From Clostridiales bacterium (GTDB taxonomy: Bacteria; Bacillota; Clostridia; Peptostreptococcales; NVVX01), in NCBI GenBank assembly GCA_021129785.1, contig JAJOKQ010000101.1, forward strand, positions 1 to 6,363: 6,363 nt of DNA. Reading direction: 5' to 3'. Shown piece after piece: positions 1-6,049 of this stretch. The position numbers were made by a program, and so were the translations under genes. The notes beneath the pieces are model-generated. The model did not search any database. It was not told the origin of the DNA and worked only from the letters and a program-made list of their open reading frames with translations. Position 1 is the first letter of the stretch, and every line of letters begins with the position of its first letter.

Positions 1-324
1 ATTAAGAATGTTCTCTATTATTACAGTTCCAATCTTTATAGGTGCTTTTACTTCTAGTTTATCTATCTCTTTTATGCAACTAAACAACAAGCCTTTTGGA
101 ACGGCTCCAGATGTTTTTACAGGCAATCTGCTTAAACTCGCATTCAGAATCTTCACTGTATATGTTAACACCCTAGTTGGATTTGTTATTTCTTCAATTG
201 CATATTTTTCACCTCTAACACATTTATGCCCGTTAACCAAATACTCTTTGCCATATTGTTTTTTTTCTTCAATTTCCACTCTACATCCAAGAGGACAAGC
301 TATACAAGTTATAGTATGCTTCAT
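1..324 (-). CDS. DUF1667 domain protein, small cysteine-rich subunit of a flavoprotein dehydrogenase (3' end missing)
   Basis: The reading frame starts at ATG 324-322 and stays open to position 1, giving 108 residues; family members are about 120 residues, so only a short C-terminal tail is missing. Cysteines are seen at 7, 10, 14 and 35 (CxxCPxGC, then a CVRG motif at 35-38), followed by a conserved NPTR stretch near 50-53 and a PVKTSGAVPK segment near 70-79. These match DUF1667, a family of unknown biochemical role usually encoded next to GlpA-like flavoproteins. The four cysteines could hold an Fe-S cluster or zinc; that is inference from their spacing. The start is supported by an AGGAGA ribosome site at 332-337, 7 bases upstream, and by an ATGA overlap with the stop of the preceding gene, which implies translational coupling. 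It is probably an electron-transfer or assembly subunit of the dehydrogenase encoded by the two upstream genes. The family call is firm; the function is not. Confidence 0.88.
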   Translation of the reverse strand, partial: MKHTITCIACPLGCRVEIEEKKQYGKEYLVNGHKCVRGEKYAIEEITNPTRVLTYTVKILNASLSRLPVKTSGAVPKGLLFSCIKEIDKLEVKAPIKIGTVIIENILN

Positions 325-1589
325 TTACCCATCTCCTCTTCAAGTTCAATCGTTAGAATAATCGGTTCATCACCTAGTACATTTTCTTTTTTTATTGATA
401 CTGATTCCATTTCACCAGGTGCAAGATGGCTTTTCTTTATTTTTTTAATAATTTCATTATCCTTCCTTACTACAAGCTTGACATTTTCGTATATATTATC
501 TACTCTTAAATAAAGATCTATTGTTTCATCTATATTGTCTAGTCTAATTTTTTGTGGAACAATATAATTGATGCCATCACCAGCTTTTGTTTCTATAATT
601 TTTCCGCCTTCAATTAATTGTTTGTTCACGTGTCTAGCTGCACTTTTACCCGTTTTTCTGCTTTCTTCTGTTACCCAGTCAACTAAATCATGTACATGTA
701 ATACATTGCCACAGGCAAATATTCCTGGCACGCTTGTCTCCATAGATTCGTTTACTATTGCTCCTTTTGTCTTATTGTCAAGGTTTATTCCAACATTAAT
801 TGCCAATTCATTTTCTGGCACTAACCCTACAGACAATAGCAAAGTATCACATTCGAAAATTTTTTCAGTCCCTTTAATTGGTCTTCTATTTACATCTACT
901 TCCGAAACAACAACTGATTCCAGTTTTTCATTACCTATTATATCAATTATCGTGTGACTTAACAATAGTGGAATGTCAAAATCGTCCAAGCACTGTACTA
1001 TATTCCTCGTAAGTCCTCCTGAATATGGCATTAGTTCTACTACAGCACTTACCCTAGCACCTTCCCATACCATAGTTCTTGCCATTATTAAGCCAATGTC
1101 ACCTGAACCGAGTATTACTACTTTTTTGCCAGGCATATATCCTTCCATATTAACAAATCTTTGAGCAGTTCCAGCGCTAAAGATTCCTGATGGTCTAGTT
1201 CCTGGAATATTTATCGCGCCTCTTGTTCTCTCTCTACATCCCATTGCAAGTATTATTGCTTTTGCTTTGATGTCTACAAGTCCATCTTCGCTATTTATCA
1301 ATTTAATCGTTTTATTTTCATCAATATTTAGTACCATCGTATCTAATTTATATTCAATACCGAGTTTATGAAATTCGTTTATAAATCTCTCCGCATACTC
1401 TGGTCCAGTTAACTCTTCTTTAAATATATGCAAACCAAACCCGTTATGAATACATTGATTCAAAATACCGCCTAATTCTCTGTCTCTTTCAACAACAAGA
1501 ATACTCTCTACTCCATTTTTTTTTGCTTCAATTGCTGCTGCAAGTCCTGCAGGCCCGCCACCGACCACAACAATATCGTAGTTATTCAT
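321..1589 (-). CDS. FAD/NAD(P)-dependent oxidoreductase, second flavoprotein subunit of the glp-like operon
   Basis: A 422-residue flavoprotein of the pyridine nucleotide-disulfide oxidoreductase superfamily. The FAD-binding GGGPAG motif is at residues 10-15, a second dinucleotide motif GSGDIG is at 161-166, and the C-terminal FAD contact region is around 287-306 (VPGIFACGNV). No CxxC redox pair is seen. Cys46, in a GGILNQCIHNGFG stretch typical of this subfamily, stands alone, so it is probably not a disulfide reductase. Residues about 335-422 form an extra beta-rich C-terminal region found in family members. An in-frame start exists at 1610, but ATG 1589 is preferred because GGAGTG lies 6 bases before it and the protein then begins directly with the beta strand of the FAD fold. 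It overlaps the upstream gene by 8 bp (ATGAATAA) and the downstream DUF1667 gene by 4 bp. The likely role is to relay electrons between the GlpA-like subunit and NAD(P) or another carrier; the actual acceptor is unknown. Confidence 0.9.
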   Translation of the reverse strand: MNNYDIVVVGGGPAGLAAAIEAKKNGVESILVVERDRELGGILNQCIHNGFGLHIFKEELTGPEYAERFINEFHKLGIEYKLDTMVLNIDENKTIKLINSEDGLVDIKAKAIILAMGCRERTRGAINIPGTRPSGIFSAGTAQRFVNMEGYMPGKKVVILGSGDIGLIMARTMVWEGARVSAVVELMPYSGGLTRNIVQCLDDFDIPLLLSHTIIDIIGNEKLESVVVSEVDVNRRPIKGTEKIFECDTLLLSVGLVPENELAINVGINLDNKTKGAIVNESMETSVPGIFACGNVLHVHDLVDWVTEESRKTGKSAARHVNKQLIEGGKIIETKAGDGINYIVPQKIRLDNIDETIDLYLRVDNIYENVKLVVRKDNEIIKKIKKSHLAPGEMESVSIKKENVLGDEPIILTIELEEEMGK

Positions 1590-3042
1590 TATCTTCACTC
1601 CAATGATCATTCTCCGTTTTTCGCCTCATCAAAATATATGATCCTTTATTGCCTTTTAATATTTCATCCATTTCAACATTTAGTTCTCTTGCTAATATCT
1701 CCATAACTCTAGGGCTACAAAAACCACCTTGACATCTGCCAGAACCAGGCCTTGCTCTTCTTTTCACACCGTCAACTGTCGTTGCTCCAGCTTTTCTTTT
1801 AATTACATCAATTATTTCGCCTTCTGTTATGTTCTCGCACCTACATATGATTTTCCCGTAACTCTTATCTTTTTCAATAAGCTCTGATTGCTCTTTTTCA
1901 CTTAATTCCATAAAATGCTTTACTTCTCTTCTAGTACTTGCGAAGCTTTCTTTTAACTTAAGCTCTCCAATTGAATTTTTTAAAATCTTTAATACAAGTT
2001 TTGCAATAGCAGGGGCAGCCGTAAGACCAGGTGAATCTATTCCCGCCACATTAATAAATCTGCTGGACTCATTTGTTTCTTCGATAATAAAATCTTGCGA
2101 TTCTACTTTTGCTCTCAGTCCCATAAATGAAGTTATTATTTGATCATATGGAAATTCTGAAAACAGCTCCTTTATATTCTCATATAATAAATCCATACCT
2201 TCTCTAGTTGTCTTTTTACTTTCTTTATCACTGACATACTCAGATGTTGGTCCTATCATAAAGTTTCCATGAACTGTCGGAAGTGCTAACACGCCTTTTC
2301 CTTTAGGGGATGGGCATTGAAATATTATTGAGTTAGATAGTTTTCCAACGTTTTTATCATAAAGCTGATACTCTCCTGAATTAGCCATTATTTCAAACCC
2401 TTCACTATTTACCATGTTATTTATTTTGTCTGCGTATACACCTGCACAGTTAATTACGTATTTTGCTTCTACATAGTCTTTGTCACTAAAAATCCTATAA
2501 AAACCATCGTGCTTAACTATATTTGTAACTTTACTATTTAATTTAAGTTCCACTCCGTTTTCTACTGCATTTTCTGCAAGTGCAATAGCTAGTTCCCAAG
2601 GACCAACAATCCCTGCAGTAGGAGCATACAAAGCTCCTTCGATTTTCTCAGTCAAATTGGGCTCCATTTGTCTCACTTCTTCTTTAGTAAGCAATTTCAT
2701 CTCAGCAACGCCATTTTGCTTTCCTCTTTTATATAGTTCTTGTAAGATTTTTTTTTCTTCTTCGCATTTTGCAATTACGAGTGAACCTATTCTCTTAAAT
2801 GGGACTGATAAATCTTCGCAAAGTTTATCAAACATAGCATTACCCTCTACGTTTGTTTTTGCTTTAATCGTACCTACTGAAGCATCATACCCTGCATGAA
2901 TTATTGCACTATTTGCTTTTGTTGTCCCATTTGCTACGTCGTTATCCTTTTCTAAAAGAATGACATCAAGTTTATATTTAGATAATTCACGAGAAATCAT
3001 CGTCCCAACTATTCCCGCTCCTATTATCGCTACGTCGAACAT
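1582..3042 (-). CDS. GlpA-like FAD-dependent dehydrogenase (glycerol-3-phosphate dehydrogenase type) with C-terminal BFD [2Fe-2S] domain
   Basis: A 486-residue protein of the DAO/GlpA family. Residues 1 to about 360 are the FAD-dependent oxidoreductase part, with GAGIVG at 8-13, an acidic residue ending the second strand (E31), and the HAGYDAS segment at 49-55. Residues about 398-452 are a BFD-like [2Fe-2S] domain with Cys400, Cys402, Cys437 and Cys442 (CxC, 34 residues, CxxxxC), all four ligands present. Known relatives oxidise sn-glycerol-3-phosphate to dihydroxyacetone phosphate (anaerobic GlpA) or L-2-hydroxyglutarate (LhgO), so the substrate is inferred. Glycerol-3-phosphate is favoured because the partner flavoprotein and DUF1667 genes follow. 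ATG 3042 is chosen over a GTG at 3087 because AAAGGGGGA sits 6 bases upstream and the FAD motif then begins at residue 3. It is the first gene of the operon, behind a strong promoter and a terminator-like leader hairpin. The enzyme is probably cytoplasmic; no signal peptide or membrane segment is seen. Confidence 0.9.
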   Translation of the reverse strand: MFDVAIIGAGIVGTMISRELSKYKLDVILLEKDNDVANGTTKANSAIIHAGYDASVGTIKAKTNVEGNAMFDKLCEDLSVPFKRIGSLVIAKCEEEKKILQELYKRGKQNGVAEMKLLTKEEVRQMEPNLTEKIEGALYAPTAGIVGPWELAIALAENAVENGVELKLNSKVTNIVKHDGFYRIFSDKDYVEAKYVINCAGVYADKINNMVNSEGFEIMANSGEYQLYDKNVGKLSNSIIFQCPSPKGKGVLALPTVHGNFMIGPTSEYVSDKESKKTTREGMDLLYENIKELFSEFPYDQIITSFMGLRAKVESQDFIIEETNESSRFINVAGIDSPGLTAAPAIAKLVLKILKNSIGELKLKESFASTRREVKHFMELSEKEQSELIEKDKSYGKIICRCENITEGEIIDVIKRKAGATTVDGVKRRARPGSGRCQGGFCSPRVMEILARELNVEMDEILKGNKGSYILMRRKTENDHWSEDNE

Positions 3043-3047
3043 TGTTT

Positions 3048-3056
3048 TCCCCCTTT
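3048..3056 (-). promoter_or_regulatory. Strong ribosome binding site that fixes the start of the GlpA-like gene
   Basis: The minus strand reads AAAGGGGGA with 6 bases before ATG 3042-3040. It rules against the longer GTG start at 3087, whose coding stretch would lie inside the leader hairpin. Confidence 0.8.
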
Positions 3057-3074
3057 CAATTGAAATTTGCAGAT

Positions 3075-3130
3075 AAAAAAGAGCCACACGAAACTAAGTT
3101 CATTTTCATAAACTCGGTCTGTGCGGCTCT
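3075..3130 (-). terminator. Leader terminator-like hairpin (putative attenuator/antiterminator target) of the glp-like operon
   Basis: On the minus strand, arms at 3130-3111 and 3100-3080 form a long imperfect stem. The base is AGAGCC pairing with GGCTCT, then one mismatch, CAC/GTG, a bulge, and a less perfect upper stem ending in AGTT/AACT. A 10-base loop closes it and six T residues follow directly (3080-3075). This is the form of a Rho-independent terminator. It lies about 33 bases before the GlpA-like start codon and downstream of the promoter at 3163-3191, so transcripts for the operon must read through it. In Bacillus, the GlpP protein controls glpD and other glp operons by antitermination at inverted repeats in the leader RNA; the same logic would fit here but is inference, as no glpP gene is in the window. 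The alternative is a plain terminator for the upstream genes, which would leave no room for an operon promoter after it. Confidence 0.75.
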
Positions 3131-3162
3131 CTATTCTCAGCCTTAATTATTAATTTTGTTTA

Positions 3163-3191
3163 ATTATATTACATGCTTTTGTATTTGTAAA
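3163..3191 (-). promoter_or_regulatory. Sigma-A type promoter for the glp-like operon
   Basis: The minus strand carries TTTACA (3191-3186) and TATAAT (3168-3163) separated by exactly 17 bases, one mismatch from consensus in the -35 box and a perfect -10 box. Transcription would start near 3156, giving a leader of about 115 bases that contains the hairpin before ATG 3042. The region is AT-rich, which raises the chance of random matches, but the spacing and placement are right for the operon. Confidence 0.8.
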
Positions 3192-3286
3192 GGTTAAATA
3201 TTGATTTCCTATGATTAACTTGTGATTAATTAGCGATAGTGCTATTTAGTAATCTTTTTAAAAAACTCACTTGCCGTACTAATTAT

Positions 3287-5029
3287 TTACAAACTAATAC
3301 ATTTAATAAATTTTTGTACTAAATAAGAATCAAACTGCGTACCACTATTACTAATTAGCTCTTCTATGGCTTTTTCTTTTGTTAAAGCATGTCTGTATGG
3401 TCTCTCAGAAGTCATTGCATCATATGCATCTGCAATTGCAACGATTCTTGCTGAAATTGGGATATTATCTCTAACTAAATTATCAGGGTATCCTTTTCCG
3501 TCTATTCTTTCGTGGTGATTTTTTATAATAGGTAATGTGTCTTCTAAAAACTTCAAGCTGCTCATGAATGATTCACCATTTGCAGGATGAGCCTTAATCA
3601 ACTCATATTCTTGTTTTGTTAAAGATCCATTTTTCAAAAGTATTTCATCAGGTATACCTATTTTACCAATATCATGTAACATGCTTCCGTATTGAAGGTT
3701 TTTCATGTCATGTACTGAAATGCCAATTTTTTTTCCTATCATAATACTATATTCCATTACTCTTTCACTATGTCCTTTAGTATATTTGTCTTTTAGTTCC
3801 AAGCCTTTTATTAGTGCAATTAACACCTCCATATATGTTTCTTCAATTCTATCTGATAGTTCTTTGTTTGTAATTTCAACAGATATCATTTTAGCTAGTT
3901 GTTTGAAATAGTTAATATGTGTCATATCTAGATTATCAGAAATATAACTCATTACTCCAATTAGCTCGCTTTTTTCACTTAAAATAGGAAGCTCGTAGCA
4001 CATTTTTCCTTTTCTGCTCAAAGTTTTTGGTATGAATCTATCATCATCGTATATGTTTTCACTATACAATTCACATTTGTTTTCATCTAGCCATGCAAAA
4101 GTTCCTTCTTGCCTTCTTAATTCTAATTTTTTTACTTCCCCTTTACTATAATTTATTGACTCTCTAATTGTAAATCTACTTATTTCAGAATCAAACAAAT
4201 ATATAGCTGATTTTGCTGAATTAATCATCTCATGTGTGTAAGATAGAACATCACTTAATAAAATATCTAAATCTATAACAGAAAACAACTTTTCACCTAA
4301 CTTATTAACAAATTTAGCTCCTTGGAGATTTTTTGTGATTTCTTCATATGCTAACATAAGCTTCTCATTAGTTTTATTCACTTCATTATTAGAATCTCGA
4401 AGTTCTATACAATTAGCATCCAATTCTTCATTTAAAGCCCTTAGTTCTTCATCTCTTGCATATATGTCTGCTATTGTTTTATTAAACTGAATAGCTATTT
4501 CAGATATTTCATCTTTTCTTACTATATTAGTTTGTACACTTAAATCTCCTTTTTCAGCTTTTTTCATTTCACTAATTAAGTTATCCATTGGTTTAAATAG
4601 TTTAATAGTACTATAATAAACCAAAACAACGAGTAAAATAAAGCTTATAAAAGAAGCTACCGCCAGTTTGTTAATAATGCTGTTTGATATATAATAAACC
4701 GCACTAGCAGGAACATCTATACCTACTAACCAGCCAGTGTCTAATACTGCTGTATAGAATATATATCTATCTATGCCATTTTCATCTATATATTTAAAAT
4801 AACAATCATTTGTGCCACACTCTATTACTCCTTCATTAACTAGCTCAAAAATATTTGTGTATTCAATTTCATCTAGGTATGGATGCATCAATATGTTACC
4901 ATCACTATCGCTTAAAAATCCATATCCAGCATTATTAATAGATAGGTCAAAAATAATTTCTTTCATATTGTGAGCTGGTACAGCACCTATTATTGCACCT
5001 ACAGTTTGATTTTTATTTATAATTGGCAT
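3287..5029 (-). CDS. C-terminal fragment of the HD-GYP sensor: rest of Cache, TM2, HAMP, GAF and HD-GYP
   Basis: This is a 580-residue frame from the first ATG after the TAA, in the same frame as the 137-residue fragment. Residues 1-108 are the rest of the Cache domain (GYGFLSDSDGNILMHP near 36-50, DTGWLVGIDVP near 97-107). TM2 is about 118-142, HAMP about 143-196, a coiled coil about 190-235, GAF about 240-388 and HD-GYP about 395-580. Catalytic residues are intact: H420, H452-D453 with K456 (HDIGK), H481, HHE at 505-507, D510 and GKGYP at 511-515, plus D534. No convincing ribosome site precedes ATG 5029, so efficient expression as a separate protein is doubtful; restart after the TAA, 36 bases upstream, would be needed. 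The stop codon TAA is at 3289-3287 and no clear terminator follows it. Confidence 0.75.
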   Translation of the reverse strand: MPIINKNQTVGAIIGAVPAHNMKEIIFDLSINNAGYGFLSDSDGNILMHPYLDEIEYTNIFELVNEGVIECGTNDCYFKYIDENGIDRYIFYTAVLDTGWLVGIDVPASAVYYISNSIINKLAVASFISFILLVVLVYYSTIKLFKPMDNLISEMKKAEKGDLSVQTNIVRKDEISEIAIQFNKTIADIYARDEELRALNEELDANCIELRDSNNEVNKTNEKLMLAYEEITKNLQGAKFVNKLGEKLFSVIDLDILLSDVLSYTHEMINSAKSAIYLFDSEISRFTIRESINYSKGEVKKLELRRQEGTFAWLDENKCELYSENIYDDDRFIPKTLSRKGKMCYELPILSEKSELIGVMSYISDNLDMTHINYFKQLAKMISVEITNKELSDRIEETYMEVLIALIKGLELKDKYTKGHSERVMEYSIMIGKKIGISVHDMKNLQYGSMLHDIGKIGIPDEILLKNGSLTKQEYELIKAHPANGESFMSSLKFLEDTLPIIKNHHERIDGKGYPDNLVRDNIPISARIVAIADAYDAMTSERPYRHALTKEKAIEELISNSGTQFDSYLVQKFIKCISL

Positions 5030-5065
5030 TGTAATAACTATATTGTAGCTGCTGTCAAAATCAGA

Positions 5066-5479
5066 TTAAATAGGTGGTGTTATTATAGGCCCTTTGCTAA
5101 AAATTTCTTTGTAGAATTCTCTCTCTGGGAGAGGTGCGTTTACTAAACCTGATGTATCGGTAATAGTCCTATCTAAAGACACCAAACCTATTTTATGAAA
5201 ATGGGCACTCTCTACAGCTACATCTAGAAATGATTTTAAACTTTCAAAATCCATTTCCTTAGCCGCTTCTAATTCTGCTCTAATACGAATTCTATCTATC
5301 CCCATATCAACTATAGTCGATAATGAGCCTACTTCTGCATTGATTTTATCAATAGCATTTGAGCGAACATACGGCAGTATTATATTTTTGTTGTGATTTA
5401 AAAGTTGCAACCAGAAAAAAAAGAATATCATTATTGATGCAATTATTATTATTAACGGTATTTTGTATTTAAGCTTCAT
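5066..5479 (-). CDS. N-terminal fragment of the HD-GYP sensor: TM1 plus the first half of the Cache domain
   Basis: This is the 137-residue open frame before the TAA. Residues 1-7 are basic (MKLKYK) and about 8-28 form a very hydrophobic segment (IIIIASIMIFFFFWL type), so it is a signal anchor. Residues 30-137 are the extracellular part, with a helical stretch followed by the start of a Cache fold (IGLVSLDRTI near 97-106, FYKEIFSKG near 122-130). If translated alone it would be a membrane stub with half a sensor domain and no output domain. It is an independent product only if the stop is real; otherwise it is the front of the 730-codon gene. Confidence 0.6.
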   Translation of the reverse strand: MKLKYKIPLIIIIASIMIFFFFWLQLLNHNKNIILPYVRSNAIDKINAEVGSLSTIVDMGIDRIRIRAELEAAKEMDFESLKSFLDVAVESAHFHKIGLVSLDRTITDTSGLVNAPLPEREFYKEIFSKGPIITPPI

Positions 5480-6029
5480 AAGGTGCTCCATTCTCTAATT
5501 TTAGCAAAAACTCTTTTCTCCATATACCGCCAGCATAGCCAGTCATACTACCATCTTTGCCTATTACACGGTGACACGGAATAATTATGCTAATTCTATT
5601 CTTTCTATTTGCATTTGCAACTGCTCTCACTGCTTTGTGATTTCCCACAGCAATAGCTTGTTCTTGATAGTACCGAGTTTCACCATACGGAATATCATTC
5701 AAAGCATTCCAAGTTGCTATTTGAAAATCAGTTCCTTGAAATACTAAAGGGATATCAAATCGTTTTCTGTTTCCGTCAAAATATTCATCAAGTTGATTTG
5801 CTAATGCAACAAAATACATACAAGAGCCATACACTAATTTATTACAAAATATTTTTTCCAGTTTTTCGACTTGATTTTCTCTATTCTTTTCATCAATGAA
5901 CTCAAGAAAAAATATTCCTCTATCAGTCCCTCCAGCAAATATTGTGCCAATAGGGGATGGTATCTCAATCGTTGAAATAGAATTACCGCCACCATCATCA
6001 AAATCATTCGTATCTTCGCATGCAAACAT
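5469..6029 (-). CDS. ogt: Methylated-DNA--protein-cysteine S-methyltransferase (O6-alkylguanine-DNA alkyltransferase)
   Basis: A 186-residue suicide repair protein that moves the alkyl group from O6-methylguanine (and O4-methylthymine) to its own cysteine. The active site PCHRV is at residues 151-155 with Cys152 as acceptor. The preceding IPYGET (113-118), the VRAVANAN helix (134-141, with the Arg135 expected to flip the base) and the closing GGIWRKEFLLKLE (167-179) are all standard. Residues 17-95 correspond to the N-terminal ribonuclease-H-like domain. The first 16 residues (acidic, then GGG) are a short extension compared with many Ogt proteins. The start at ATG 6029 has AAAGGGG about 11 bases upstream, rather far but the only good site. 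The gene lies 20 bp after the phosphofructokinase and its end overlaps the sensor gene start by 11 bp. No Ada-type regulatory domain is present, so it is a stand-alone repair enzyme. Confidence 0.95.
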   Translation of the reverse strand: MFACEDTNDFDDGGGNSISTIEIPSPIGTIFAGGTDRGIFFLEFIDEKNRENQVEKLEKIFCNKLVYGSCMYFVALANQLDEYFDGNRKRFDIPLVFQGTDFQIATWNALNDIPYGETRYYQEQAIAVGNHKAVRAVANANRKNRISIIIPCHRVIGKDGSMTGYAGGIWRKEFLLKLENGAPYEA

Positions 6030-6049
6030 GTTTTACACAGCCCCTTTAA

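Larger units (their letters stand above)
3287..5479 (-). pseudogene. Membrane Cache-HAMP-GAF-HD-GYP signalling protein, interrupted by one in-frame TAA
   Basis: Read through the stop at 5066-5068, this is one continuous 730-codon frame for a sensor of classic order: TM1 (about residues 8-28), an extracellular Cache-like domain, TM2, HAMP, coiled coil, GAF and HD-GYP. HD-GYP proteins hydrolyse cyclic di-GMP; some act on related cyclic dinucleotides. The stop falls inside the Cache domain between GPIITPPI and SDFDSSYN, which together read as the normal Cache strand pair ahead of a VITMPII segment. No frameshift is needed, so a single base change (for example from AAA, CAA or GAA) explains it. 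ATG 5479 is favoured as the start because GGAG lies 6 bases upstream; an ATG at 5491 also exists. The start overlaps the stop of the alkyltransferase gene by 11 bp. The rest of the gene shows no further decay, so the lesion is either recent, a phase or strain variant, or a sequencing error. Confidence 0.85.

Noticed and set aside
8..1164. Several plus-strand open frames of 63-129 codons opposite the flavoprotein genes
   Set aside because: They lie antisense to genes with clear family motifs, have no ribosome sites or recognisable domains, and show the low-complexity composition expected of shadow frames.
2657..2899. 80-codon plus-strand open frame inside the GlpA-like gene
   Set aside because: It is antisense to conserved coding sequence, with no domain or ribosome site.
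3075..3130. Leader hairpin considered as a known metabolite or c-di-GMP riboswitch
   Set aside because: It is a single long hairpin with no multi-helix junction or the conserved core sequences of riboswitch classes I can recognise.
3246..3282. TTAGTA/TACTAA inverted repeat with an inner T-run/A-run just after the HD-GYP stop codon, considered as that gene's terminator
   Set aside because: The stem is short and AT-only apart from one G/C pair per arm, with a large interior and no T tail after it on the minus strand. It is not a convincing terminator.
5834..6025. 63-codon minus-strand frame overlapping the start of the alkyltransferase gene
   Set aside because: It is a frame-shifted shadow of the true coding frame, which carries the Ogt motifs.
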